A stretch of DNA of 64,000 nucleotides from Leptodontidium sp. MPI-SDFR-AT-0119 (taxonomy: Eukaryota; Ascomycota; Leotiomycetes; Helotiales; Leptodontidiaceae). The notes under the pieces are model-generated. The model was given only the letters and a program-made list of their open reading frames with translations, did no database searches and was not told the origin of the DNA. The position numbers and the translations under genes were made by a program. The stretch lies in contig JAHLEZ010000001.1 of assembly GCA_020726505.1 (NCBI GenBank), positions 6,758,001-6,822,000 on the forward strand, given 5' to 3'. Shown one piece after another: positions 33,749 to 45,424 of this stretch (position 1 is the first letter of the stretch; the number at the start of each line of letters is the position of its first letter).

Positions 33749-35734
33749 CTAGCTAAGCCTAAGAGAGCAGACAACAACAACTGCTGCTGAGGAGGACAAG
33801 GCTAAGGAGGGAGAGAAGAAGTTAAGGCAACTCCGTGAGATTATAGGCCGTGAGGGATTAAGTCCAATTAACTACAGAGAGCTAGCTTCGCGCATTAATG
33901 TGCCCTTAAATCTACTTGAGCTATATCAATTGTCTCTAGAGGTGTCCAAGCAATTCCGCAAGTTATCAACCCGCAAGAACCAGAAGAGAGGAAAGAAGTA
34001 GAACCTACTATTTAAGGATAAACCACCGGTTCCAAGTACAACAGCTACAGCATTAGCAGCAGTTGTGGGGGCTAAGCTGACTCAAATTGCACCACGTATC
34101 CACCCTGACAATAAGGCCTAAAAGATTCCAACCTTAATTAGGGTCATCGAGAAAGGAAAGGCCACCGTAGTAGATTTGCCTATCGGAATGTACGTGTTTA
34201 ACTAAGGAAGTGACATAATTATTATAACACTAGCTTTATAGTAGAAGCTGAGGCTAAGAACATCAACTCTTAACTCTCGGGGATTCTCAGGTGTTAGTTA
34301 CGGAACGGCTAATAGAGTAATACATAAGCTAGAGCACTTCGTGGAGTTTGAGATAAGTGTAAAGGGAATTTAGAGAAAGGTATACGCCTTCGTCCGTGTA
34401 TTAACTAGACTAAGAGACACGGAGTTAAGCCTACTTCTCGGACTGCCTTGGCTTCACGCAATTGACGCTAAGTTTGATATTTAGAAGAGCACGCTTACGA
34501 TCGGAGGAAACCGCCCTTAAGAGAAGGCAATTACCTTGCAAGGACCCCTGTTCGTACCTTCTAGTCAGCTGAACTTAGTACTCTACCTTAAGGTTCCTTC
34601 TTAACGCGAGATCAATAACCTCACAGTCAAATTCGCTGAACCTGAGTCTAACTAAGACACAACTAGTGAATCTGAGCTCGACTCCGACTCCTCTAAAGAT
34701 AAGTCTTCATCAGATAATGAAACCGAGACTGAATAGCTTTTAAAAAACTAAATAGTCTGTCTCGTTCTAGGACTGACGTTAAACTCACTATTAAGCTAGG
34801 AAGCTCACTGGAGATACTGTTAAGAGTTGAACTAGAATAACCCGCGGAATGTCTACTTACACTCAGAGAGAATCTACACTTCTTAGAACACTTACTAAAG
34901 TCTTCTACTCTAAAATTAGACGTATCTGAAACCTCCGAGCTCTAAACACTTACGGTTCCCACTTGCTATGAGGGGACTACGTTTCTGGAGTCTCCTACAT
35001 TTGAACCGCTATCCGGGAGAGCTACACCTATATCTAAAGCACTATTAAAGCTGCTCCGAAGTAACTCTTGACATCATCGAGTATCTGAGAAACTACCCTG
35101 CCGGAATTTCCTAGCATCTCAAAGCTATAGGATTAAGCCCGACTATCCTGTATATCAGGTTACATTTGTTAAGTAGCCCTACATTAGTAGCAATTAAGCT
35201 CAAACCTTTGTGCTAGTATTTCCCACTGAGCGCAGAATAACTAGACTACTTATTGAGGAGGTCTTAGATTAGCAATTGGAAGAATAGGTCATCAAGTCCG
35301 CGTTGACCTTTGGCCTAAGCATACCTCTAGACAGGCTTAGAGAAGTCCAACAACTCCTGTATATATACCGTGAAGTCAACTCGATCAGCATAGAAGACAT
35401 TCCGTACACAGATTTGTATAAACATAAAGCCAGAATCCTAGATATAACTAAACCTATCGCCGACAACGGACCCAGAAGATATACACTTATTAAGCTAACA
35501 TAGCTTAACAAAACTATTAACGAAGGAATAAAGTGTGGCATGTTCGAGAGCACTGTGCTCAAGAATGGCCGTTTGTCTGATTAGAACTCTCACCCTTATC
35601 TTGTAGACAAGGGATCAGAGTCTAAAGTAATAAAAGAAGAGTACCGTGTAACCTTTGACTACTCTAGAATCAAGGAGACCACCCCTGGCTGTGTTATAGT
35701 CAGTATGTCTGAGTGCTATAACTACCTCAGCAAC

Positions 35735-35879
35735 TGTCGGAACAATCACGTGCTCGCTTACCGAGCATATAAGGGAGGTCGGTTGGCCTGGCCAACCTTC
35801 CCTCCCTTCGTACAATTCAAGAGGCATTTTTATGATCATTTTGAGCTGTACCACTTTACCTGAGCCTAGTCTCCCGACA
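35735..35879. repeat. Left LTR of TRIM-like element
   Basis: 145 bp, identical to 37119-37263. Contains an internal near-palindrome (GGTTGGCCTGGCCAACC). Confidence 0.92.
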
Positions 35880-36320
35880 TTCATGAATAGTCAATATGGC
35901 TATACATTAACTAGGTATCTAGAAGAGATAGGTCGTACGAATCTGGCGCTTATCCTTCGTGGAGAAATCGGCTTCGTACGAACTTATGCTAAGGGGTATT
36001 TTAGGAGATAATTCGTATGAGTCTGGCGCTTATCCTTCGTGGAGAAATCGGCCTCGTGCGAAGTATACCTTAGGATATTCGAGGGTTTTGGGGAAGTACA
36101 GACTCACTAGTCGAACCGCTGTATCGAGAGTACGGCTCCTGAACCTACGTCCATCACGTCTTTTATCGAGATCTCCTTCTTCGCGAAGAAGTCATACGGA
36201 CTAGGAAATCTTTGGACGAATAAGCTGGTACCTTACTACTACGACAATTGCGACTTCCTCTACGTCGTACGGAGCTGGTACCTTACTACCACGACAATTA
36301 CGACTTCTTTTAAGTCGTAC

Positions 36321-36631
36321 GAGCTCTGCACCCTCCGTACGAGACGCCACCCCTCGTACGATACAAACAACACTCCTCCCTTTGCGAGCTCTTCGCTGAG
36401 CTCTGCACCCTCCGTACGAGACGCCACCCCTCGTACAATACAAAACAACACTCCTCCCTTTGCGAGCTCTTCGCTGAGCTCTGCACCCTCCGTACGAGAC
36501 GCCACCCCTCGTACAATACAAAACAACACTCCTCCCTTTGCGAGCTCTTCGCTGAGCTCTGCACCCTCCGTACGAGACGCCACCCCTCGTACGATACAAA
36601 CAACCCTCCTCCTCTCTCGAGCTCTTCGCTG
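36321..36631. repeat. Four-copy 77-78-bp tandem array inside the TRIM-like element
   Basis: Units start at 36321, 36398, 36476 and 36554, each beginning GAGCTCTGCACCCTCC. Open frames across them are a by-product of the period of 78, which is divisible by three. Confidence 0.92.
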
Positions 36632-37118
36632 AGTACTCGACTTCTCCTTCTTCTCGTACGAAGCCGTCACCCTTCGTACGACCAGCTTACGGAGCTGGTA
36701 CCTTACTACCACGACAATTACGACTTCTTCTAAGTCGTACGAGCTGGCACCTTTCTGCCACGACAATTGCGATAATACTCCCTCCCGATCGCATAAAGCT
36801 AGCACCTTACTGCTGAAACAACTGCGACACTTGGCCAAGTGTCGTACGGAGCTGACACCTTTACTGTCGCGGAGCTGACACCTTTACTGTCGCGGAGCTG
36901 ACACCTTTACTGTCTCGATAACTCGGGCTCGTTTCATATCTGAGGGAAGAACGCTTTACTTAGGATAAAGGCTATACTTGGGAAGAGGACGCTTCACTTG
37001 AGGAAGGCATATGCGGGCTTGTTTTTTTCCTTGATTTATTCGTACGAAGCCGTAAAGAAGGGCTAAGCTGGTGGATTGATTGTTCCGTATAATCTAATGA
37101 CAAGAGAAAGATTGCCAG

Positions 37119-37263
37119 TGTCGGAACAATCACGTGCTCGCTTACCGAGCATATAAGGGAGGTCGGTTGGCCTGGCCAACCTTCCCTCCCTTCGTACAAT
37201 TCAAGAGGCATTTTTATGATCATTTTGAGCTGTACCACTTTACCTGAGCCTAGTCTCCCGACA
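37119..37263. repeat. Right LTR of TRIM-like element
   Basis: 145 bp, identical to 35735-35879, followed directly by the GCAAC target duplication. Confidence 0.92.
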
Positions 37264-40200
37264 GCAACCCAAACCATTAAATCTTTCTGTAGTTAGATCT
37301 AAAGCATGTATACTAGTCTATTAACCTCCACCTAGATTTCAGACACTTTTACGCCTTTTCTACGCCTGGCCATAAGTAGCTTCAACTAACTCGAATGCCT
37401 CAAGGAGCTAGGAGCTCAGCATTTGGGATGAATGAGCTGATGAAGTTAGTTCTTGGACTTATACCTCGCTCTATAGCTATAGCCAAGTCTAGAGTTGATG
37501 ATTTAGAGCCTTCGTTGTTCTCACTAAGAGTTAACGGAGATTCTGTTGAGATACAATCCTTGATGTTCTACATGGACGACATCTTTAGAGGCTTCAAAGA
37601 TTTCAACTTAGTATTTGAGTTCCTAAGAGACTACCTACTTCCGAGACTACTGTAGTCGAAATTGAAGCTATCTTTCAAGAAGTACGCGCTGTTTATGCCA
37701 GAGGTCCTAGTGCTTGGAACACGCCACATGGCTAAAGGAAAGACTGGTGTCAAGTTCGAGAGATCAGCTAGAATCAAAGTATGGCCAGTTCTAGTCAATA
37801 CATCTAAAGCTCGGAGTTTCCTGGGGGCGATCCAAATCACTCGACCATGGGTCAAGAATTTTGCAGAGATCGCCAGGCCTCTGAATCGGCTGACTAGAGA
37901 TATGCCCTAGAGATGGGAAACACTAGAGAAGCTATTATTTGAGCTGCTCAAGAACCTCTACTCTAGTGTAGTTGAGAGAAATAGCTACGACCCCGCTAAT
38001 GTAGTAAAAATGTACTTAGATGCTAGTGGATACGCCGGCGGATGCTGCATAGTACAGGAGAGAGATAGGGAGAAGAAGATAGTACCTATTCTCTTCGACA
38101 GCTTTACCTTCACAAAGACTCAACGCAACTACGGCACGTACAAGAGGGAGTTATTAACTATTGTTGAGTTCTGCCGCAAATATTACTACATGTTCCGTAA
38201 CGAGAAAACTAGCACTATACTTATAGATTATTAACCATTGACACACTTCCTTAGCTTAACAGCTATTCAAGAAGGAATCTATGTACGATGGGCTTTAGAG
38301 CTGCGGTTGTTGAATGTTACTATCTCGTACATTTAGGGTAAGAGGAACAAAACTGCCGATGCCTTATCTCGCACTTTGTTCCTAGGAGATAATTGCGATG
38401 AAGCCGATCTGTCTAGGTTTAAAGACCTCCAGTCTGGGGCTTCTGAGACTATCTAGAAATGGAAAGATGGGGCCGATGGGTACGAGAAGCTTATAGAGGA
38501 GCTGTCTAAGGCTATCTAACCCGATGATTCTACGATATCTAAGACGTTAAGAACTATACTTAGCCCTAAATCAGTGTGTGAGATGGCAGGGCCTAAAGAA
38601 GAAGACTCCAAGTTCATGGTAGCTCTGTGTATGACTAGAGGGAGATACCACGATGTATTCCAACCTATATCACCATTCGCAGGAATCCTAAGTGTGACTG
38701 AAACCGCACTAGAAGATCTAGTCTACCCAGTCTCCCTACTAGTGGAGGCTAAGCCAGTCAACGTTGTTATGGAGAACGTAGTAGAGGCATACTGTAAGAG
38801 TCCTTGGTACTCCCAAGTTACGTAACTGTTGATTAACAAGAAATACCCAGACGAGGCAGGTCAGGTGCAACGCCGGAGCCTCTAAGGGAAAGCCTCTAGA
38901 GACACATGGAAGCACAACACGCTCTAGTACAAATGGAGAGGCGTTTACAAGACATGTTTAGTTGCGGGACAGGTCGCAGACGCCTTGTACTCTGCCCACG
39001 ACAAAGGAGGTCATTTCGCGATGACTATCACGCTCAGAAAGTTGAGACACGTGTACTGGCCTACTATAGTTAAGGACACGTCTCTCTATATCGCTGGGTG
39101 TTTGTAATGCTCCAAGCACGGGCCTGCTCAAAGATCCCAGCCCTTGTCCAAGATCTTAGTGTCTACTCCAATAGAACTGCTCGGTGCCCATTTCTGCGGA
39201 CCTTTTCACGATCTCCCGGAGGAGTACCGGTATCTGCTCATAGTCGTGGACTACTTCTCGAGGTTCATCTGGACGTACCCTTGTCCCGGAGCGGACTCTC
39301 TAAATGTCAACAAGTGTTTAAACTCCCCATTCTTCACGGACGGAGTGCCAGTTGGCTTCTACGTTGACCCCGGCAGTCACTTCGGAGACATCGTGCGGAG
39401 CTATATAGGGAAGAGGGGAGTGTTATAGTTGAACTCTCCTACTATATCTAAGAAGAGTACAAGGATAACAGAGAAGGCTGTAGACATTGTCTAGCAGGCT
39501 ATTGCGAAGACCGGACCCTCATATGTTGCCAAGCTACAGAAGGTTACTTTAGAGGTCAACTTGAGGGAGATTAGTTTCCTTGGTTATTCTCCATTTCACA
39601 TCCACCGGGGATACTAACCAAGATCATCAGTAGACCTAGCGTTCCCAGCTTATCATGTCCAAGCACTCAACCAAGACCTGACCTACTAAGGCTTCCTAGA
39701 TGAACTTTGGGGTGCAGACTCTAATGAGAATAAGGAATGGAGCGATGCAGTGTTAGAATACGTTAGGGCTCACGAAGCGCTACTAGAGAAGGTTTCTGTG
39801 GCATCAGACTTACAGAGACAGAAACGCAAGGAGTACCATGACCTGAGATTCCAAGGAAGAATGAGGGGATTCTCACCTGGTTTTATAGCCATGCTTTATG
39901 ATCACACCACAGCGGGACAGAAGCTTCGGCCATCATAGAGAGGACCATTTGTTGTGTCGGGAACTAAAGGAGAGTATAGGAGGTCATTTACATTGAGTCA
40001 AATTAATGGGAAGGCTATCCCACGACACTTCCACATTAACTAACTCAAGCCATTCTACCTAAGGAATTCATACTTAATAACGGGTCATAAGGAACGGATT
40101 CTAGTATATCAGAATCTAAGAGCTAGTACAGCTAGCCATTCATTGCCTCTAGAACTTCGCAAGAAAAGAGAGATGTAACTTTTATAGTAACTAACTATCT

Positions 40201-40455
40201 CAGGCATTTGGGGAGCGGAATAAAGGAATCTACGATGGAGAGGAGAGGAGCTTGTATTATTATTTAGGGTTGTATTATCATGGGCGGAGAAAGGAGTATT
40301 GCTTTGGGGGTGTATCTGGTGGATTGGAGTTGGGGAGGTTGCATTGTTTTTAGAGTTGCTTAGACTTAACATAGAGTTAGCCAAGGTTAGTATATGTATT
40401 GCTTTTAGTTAGATATTTGGGAAGGTCTCGGGGCGAGACTTGCTATGGGGGGACT

Positions 40456-40587
40456 TGTGGAGGGCTCCTACCTATTAAGGGGTAGTGGCGCACGGACCAG
40501 GGAGTTGAGCCTTTATTCTTAGCTGTAGCCTCATCCTACCTAGAGAATACAACCACGGTTCAAGACTCCACAATTCGAGGTTTCTTT
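40456..40587 (+). repeat. 3' LTR of the gypsy element
   Basis: 132 bp, identical to 30826-30957, preceded by a G-rich polypurine-like tract. Confidence 0.92.
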
Positions 40588-40645
40588 CCAGCGATGCTAC
40601 GAGCCCGTGTCGGTTAGAATACGAGGCGCATCGTAGGTCGTAACA
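40588..40645 (-). mobile_element. LTR family A copy 4, right part
   Basis: Continuation of 30577-30825 after the gypsy insertion. Starts with the duplicated CCAGC and ends CGTAACA at 40645. Confidence 0.9.
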
Positions 40646-41184
40646 GGTGGTGCAGCTATAGGAGAGGAAGTCTATTACGCTACAAAAGGAGACACTCTGC
40701 AAATCAGGCGTGAGGGCAACGACGCGAACGTAATTTTGAAGTCGGAGGCAACTAGGGTGTTCGAGAGTGACTATAGAATATAAATTACAAAAAATAAGAG
40801 ATGTTACGGTGTACATGGATTTTATGATACTTGGAGTCAATGTACCGGTTAATGGTTTCGGCACGTAGGGTTTTAGTTGAGGATTGAAAGAAGAAGTGAT
40901 TGCAGCATGCTTAATTGACTGGAACTAGGTTCCTCCACGGGATTATATACATGTGGGCACGTGACTATAATACACTTTACTCAAGAGACCATGATTGCCT
41001 AACCAACAGTTTTCCGCTACGCAGGGATGGACGTTATATATGAAAAGGAACACAGTCTATCTTGTCCAACGCACAAACCTTGGTTCTCGAAGCTTGAAGC
41101 CGTGCACTGTCTGTACATGGCCTTTAAAAGCCTGCACGTGTTTGAGAACAAGCCCCTGAGACTTACGCGTTGGGGAACAACACC
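40646..41184. other. Gene-free spacer
   Basis: No assignable sequence between the nest and the DUF3435 pseudogene. Confidence 0.4.
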
Positions 41185-44100
41185 CTATCCTTGCTTGGCC
41201 TGCGGATCTTTTCCTTTGAGGTGATTACGTTCAACATGATCTATCATCTTCGAAGTGCGGTAAAAGGAACCTATCCTTTCTCCGTAGCCCCTCGATTCGA
41301 CCCCAAAACAGAACAGATACTGAGTCTTGCCACAGACGAGGGGAAAGATAGGAGCGATAGGTACAATCTCAGGAGATAAGACGGTAGCGTGAGGCGACCT
41401 CACTATAGCCGCAGAGAGCCTCCATCAGCTCGACGGTCTCAACGCAGGGGTTGACAGCGTCCCTAAAAATATTGCATTCTCTGAACCGGAGGGAAATCTT
41501 TGACAGCTCCCAATAGTATATACCCGAAGAAGTGAAGTCGCAAGATGAAAATGATTAACGAGGAAAGACGTTGGGTCGGAGGCGAACCTCGTGGACTGTC
41601 GCCACATGATTCTTGAAGAGCACCACGCCGTTAAGTATTAACTCCTCAGCCTTGCAGATAGGGTAGTGACAGATGATTCGCTGCTCTGCTGGCACGTCAC
41701 GCAAGTGAATATTCTCGACATGGTCCCACATGTGCGAAGGCCGACGAAATTTACGCGTTCGTTGCCCATACGAGAGCGCCTCGTTGCTAATACAAAATAT
41801 GCACTGAGTCTTTTCGAAGACGAGGGAAAACTTACTAGCCGGTGGGAGGGAATCGAGAGCCGGAGTAGGCACAGGGGGGCAAATAGGAGATAGCCTCTTG
41901 AGAGGACCCTTGTAGGTTGAAGAGGGTCGTCGCTGGCGAGTCATCGGTTCTTTTCGCGAGGCGAGCGCGATCTGGAGGTTAACAGCTGAGGCCTTTAGAG
42001 CAACGATGGCTTAAGGACTAAGGTCTTTGGAGAGATTGCAAAGGACCAGCTACAGTCGTGTCCGTTCTTCGAGCTAATGTTAGATGACAGGCTTAGCTCC
42101 CTCCTCCACCGTCTTGTTTAGCGGCCTATTTAACTGCCTCTTTATTATTTCATTGTAGATATAAAAGAAGTAATCCTTTTTGTGTTCGGCCTCTAGCTCA
42201 TCTTTTAGGCTCTTTGTTATAGTCTTAAGCTGTTGGCCGAGTTTCTTATGCGTTTCCCTAATCTCCTTAGGCGCTCGGTTAATGAACTTGTACTCCCACT
42301 TAATCCGGGTATGTGACTCTTTGACTTGTCTTTCAAGGACGACAATCTCTGGATCCACGGCGGGGAGTCGATTTATCACTTCTCGGGGAACTTCCTTCGG
42401 AGCGCTAGGATTACATCGAATACTCATATGGGTAAAGGCCCGGGTCAGCCCATCATCAGTAATATCGCTCTCGAGATAGGCGTCTTGCACATTAAATCTC
42501 ACTGCTTAATTATTGTATGCCTCGTTAAAGACCCCGGTGAGGGGATTATGTCTCATGACTTGATCCCGTACAGCGTCAGAGGCCTTACCTAAACCAGCTG
42601 TTAGCCTTGAGAAGTTGACAATGTGACGCAAGATACATACCATCGATAGCATTAACATAGCCTTGGCGGAAACAGTAGCTCGTCAGGTTGTCTTCAAAGC
42701 CCGCGTCTCGCCCAAGACGGTTCAGGGAGAAGGCATACTTCGAGTAGGTCATAGGATCTGTCTTCGACCTCACCCAGCCGTTCGTGGTCCAGACCGACGT
42801 CCGAAAGACTGGTCGCTTGAGCCATTCGGGCTTCCAATGGATCTTCATCGCCTTCACGTTCTGACTCCCCAGGTCCGTGGCAAAGAAGGGCTCAGCCGAC
42901 GTGTAGCCATCGACGAGGACCGTGTTGTCGCGGATCGCACGGGTCAAGATGTGGGAGATCGGGCAAAGGATAAGGAGGGGATTCTCCCTGAAGAGGAAGG
43001 TCGTGCTATGAGGGTTGAGTTAGCTAGGGTTTAAGGTATCTTGGAAGCGCAACATACGGTTTGGGCTTGTTATCTACCCCTTTGTGATTCTGCAAGTGGA
43101 CCTTCATGGCCAACAGGTCTCTCTCTCCCCGCTTCGGGTTCTGTACGATCCAGAGACAGATGTCCTTATAACAGAGCGCCTTATACTTCCGCTTGGCCTC
43201 CTCGAACTCGCTAGGCTTGATGGTGTCCAAGTTCTGGCGCAGAGGCTCTCCACACCCGACGATCTCAGTCGTGTAGCACTTGTCCGTATCCTCTGTCCTG
43301 TCGCTGTTGTAGCCGCTATCTGAGCCAAAGTACTCGTCCATGTCTTCGTCGGCGGCGCCGTCGTTGCTTCTATCATCCTCGGAGTCGAATATCATATCGT
43401 CGTCAGATCCAGGGCCATCGTCAGCGTTGCTATCATCGTCGCACTCGGTCTCGCCATCAATGTCGGCATCGCTGTCCTCGTCGTGATCACAATGCGTCGC
43501 CTTCCGGGGTGGGCGTTCTTATTGGCCTCTTCCCTCTCGCCGAGAGGGTCTTTACTGGCTTTGCCCTTCGATGCGTTAACGAATTCCGCTGGCCGACCGC
43601 TTGTGTAGGCTTGGAACAGCATTATAGTGGCGACATCGTGACGGTCGTCCGGTCCGGCCACGGGCTTAGACTTAGACGTGGTGCGCAGCTTAAACTCGGG
43701 CTTGAGTATGCCGTCGATGTACTTTAATCATAAATCAGCGTCTAATACAAGAACAGCGTGAGAGGATGATTGCCTTACCTTAACGACCTCGTGTCTATCA
43801 TTCGCGTCCACGTATTCGCCATTCACTCGCCGGTAGAGCATCTTGAAATCCCGCCAGTATGTGTGAAGAGACCTTTTACTCCCTAACTACCGCCTCTTCG
43901 CCAAGGAGGTCTTACAAATCTAGTGGAGGAACAACATCATCTTTCCCTTGCCGCAATTCTTCTTGAGAATAGCGGTGTACTAATTCCCTGTGTGACGATG
44001 CTTGCAGTGCCTATATCTAGTTAGCCTAATCTGATCAAATCACTGAGATCTAAGCCTGGGGAGCTTACTTCATCCATTTCAATCTGGCGTAGTAGATACT

Positions 44101-44274
44101 GGCTTTAGTGTCGTCGGCGTCCAGTGGCTGTAGGAACGGTTTATTATCCAAATTGACCTCTATCTGGTCATAATCTTCCCCATTCGGCATCTGCTCCTGT
44201 CTCTCCTTTAATACTCGATTGGCGTGGGTGCGTTTTTTAAGAACATCCTCGAGGGTGTTGAAGGTGTGCGCCAT
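41185..44274 (-). pseudogene. DUF3435 tyrosine-recombinase-like gene, decayed
   Basis: Matches long fungal DUF3435 proteins, which are related to tyrosine recombinases. The ATG at 44274 opens AHTFNTLEDVLKKRTHANRV. Later segments are SLHTYWRDFKMLYRR (about 43.85 kb), VATIMLFQAYTSGRPAEFV (43.6), ALCYKDICLWIVQNPKRGER (43.15), LKRPVFRTSVWTTNGW and LTSYCFRQGYVNAIDG (42.7-42.8), FNVQDAYLESDI and AFTHMSIRCNPSAPKEVPRE (42.5). Two Cys/His finger segments follow: KTQCIFCISNE with HMWDHVENIHL (41.75), and a second related copy (KTQYLFCF with KMIDHVERNHLKG, 41.25). Frames shift between segments and several TAG codons occur (for example within FLH-TAG-ICKT, where Trp is usual). No element boundaries were found. 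Confidence 0.8.
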
Positions 44275-44957
44275 TGGCACTTGGATGTAGGTGCCATGAT
44301 CCTGTACAGGCCCAAGAAACCTCGATAGCAGCGAGGGTGTCCGCCGCCAAGGTGAGACAAGGAGGGAGGCGGTTTCGAAGAGAGATTAGGAGTCGATCGA
44401 GTAAATGCTTCGAGCGTCGACGTAGCCTAACGATATGATGGTCGGTCGAGTTCGAGTTTATGAGTCGACAGTCGTGTGAAGAGTCAAGCTGCAGAGGGGT
44501 GGTGGAGATATGGATGGCTGCGAAGGGAGAGTAGACTTCGATGGTACTTCGCAGGGGAGGAGACCGTAGTCAATGTCGAGGACAGGGAGAAGACACGGGA
44601 ACTGTCGAGTGTTCAAGGTCAGAGCCTTCGAGAGGAAGAACGTAGAGAAGATGGGCGAAAAGGAATGAGTGTAGAACCGAGGTGTAAAGTAGTGGTGCAG
44701 ATGTGGAGGGCGGCGAGGAGTAAATAAACTTGGAGAGTCTTCGTGGAGGAGGGAATCGCAGCCACGGCCAAAGGAGTCGTCGAGAGTTCGAGAGAAGGTG
44801 AAGAGAGAACAGTGTGGAAAGGAAGGAGAGTGTGCAAAGGAGAAGCGATAGTTGCTAGAGGTCGAGGGTGCGAGCTACTAGGTTTGTATGCGAGCCACCG
44901 AGTAATCAAGCTATAATCTTATAGTCTTGGTCTAATAACAAGCAGATGAGGGGACAT
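44275..44957. other. Purine-skewed spacer
   Basis: Long purine-rich runs on the plus strand produce open but unconvincing frames; nothing recognised. Confidence 0.4.
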
Positions 44958-45424
44958 AAGAATTTGTTAAAGCAATGGCCAAGAATGAAGCGAAATTCAT
45001 TCAAACCTATGCCCGTCCGCGTATGAATTACGTTCGCTCCTTTACGGAACCTGAGTCGCCCGACGAAATGCTCTCCCTCTTGGATCGGTATCTTCAACTA
45101 GCTCCTGCCATGAAGCCTCAACCTTCTGATGATACGCACTCGCCACCGCTTTGGCATCCGGACCTCCATCTTGACAATGTATTCGTCGACCCCGAATCAA
45201 AGCAAATTACCCACGTAATCGACTGGTAATCAGCTGCAGTTCTCCCGTTCTTTTACCAATGTAGTGTCCCAACAATGTTCAAACATCAAGGGCCGGCGTC
45301 TGAGGACATGAGTGTCTGGCCTAAACGTCCAGAGAATTATCACAGCCTGGAACAAGTCGAGAAGGGAATGATCGATCATCTCATCGGGAGCGAGTGTCTT
45401 CATAAATATTGCCTAGCTGTTTGA
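44958..45424 (+). pseudogene. Fragment of a fungal APH-type phosphotransferase
   Basis: C-terminal part of an aminoglycoside-phosphotransferase-family (protein-kinase-like fold) gene. From about 44958 it reads KFIQTYARPRMNYVRS, then LWHPDLHLDNVFVDP, which contains the catalytic-loop HxDLHxxN pattern, then HVIDW (DFG-like metal site). A TAA at 45227-45229 follows, and the same frame goes on with family sequence (SAAVLPFFYQCSVPTMFKHQG) to a TGA at 45422-45424. Gln is usual at the TAA position (DWQSA). The N-lobe is missing upstream, so this is a truncated and nonsense-mutated scrap. Confidence 0.75.

Larger units (their letters stand above)
35735..37263. mobile_element. TRIM-like non-coding LTR element
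   Basis: Two identical 145-bp terminal direct repeats (35735-35879 and 37119-37263), beginning TGTCGG and ending CCGACA, bound 1239 bases with no credible protein. A 5-bp target duplication GCAAC flanks the whole (35730-35734 and 37264-37268). Size, LTR length and lack of genes fit a terminal-repeat retrotransposon in miniature. The inside is repetitive: a four-copy 78-bp array, a doubled segment at about 35935-36065, and several copies of short words such as GGAGCTGACACC. It must rely on another element's enzymes. Orientation cannot be fixed from coding content. Confidence 0.9.
34100..40180 (+). pseudogene. Gypsy pol (protease, RT, RNase H, integrase), decayed and split
   Basis: Domain words appear in order: GSDIIIIT and LLLGLPWL (retropepsin, about 34.2-34.5 kb); YMDD (RT active site, about 37.57 kb) preceded by LTRMPQGA; MYLDASGYAGGCC and ADALSRT (RNase H, 38.0-38.4 kb); and HDKGGHFAMTITLRKLRHVYW with CSKHGPA (integrase zinc-binding region, about 39.0 kb). 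The integrase core follows (LIVVDYFSRFIW, VDPGSHF). Stops are again TAG or TAA, for example ILIDY-TAA-PLTHFL and ISYI-TAG-GKRN, both places where gypsy elements carry Gln. The RT is physically split by the 1.5-kb TRIM-like insertion. Confidence 0.8.
30826..40587 (+). mobile_element. Ty3/gypsy LTR retrotransposon, decayed inside, identical LTRs
   Basis: Two 132-bp LTRs (30826-30957 and 40456-40587), starting TGTGGAGG and ending TTTCTTT, appear identical base for base. A 5-bp target duplication CCAGC flanks the element (30821-30825 and 40588-40592). The sequence TGGTGAGCC at the 5' LTR edge can serve as a tRNA primer-binding site, and a G-run (ATGGGGGGACT) just before the 3' LTR fits a polypurine tract. 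Inside are gag and then protease, reverse transcriptase, RNase H and integrase, the gypsy order. All coding parts are broken by many in-frame TAG and TAA codons. A TRIM-like element (35735-37263) sits within the reverse transcriptase region. Confidence 0.93.

Noticed and set aside
35959..36838. Overlapping open frames up to 192 codons in the TRIM-like element
   Set aside because: They arise from the 78-bp tandem repeat, whose period is divisible by three; the translations are repeats without a domain and exist in several frames at once.
30826..40587. UAG/UAA recoded as Gln in the gypsy element
   Set aside because: Some stops fall where Trp is expected, host genes show the same change, and CAG/CAA codons remain common inside; mutation is simpler.
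44476..44909. Frames of 83-96 codons on both strands
   Set aside because: Caused by purine-rich composition; no family resemblance.
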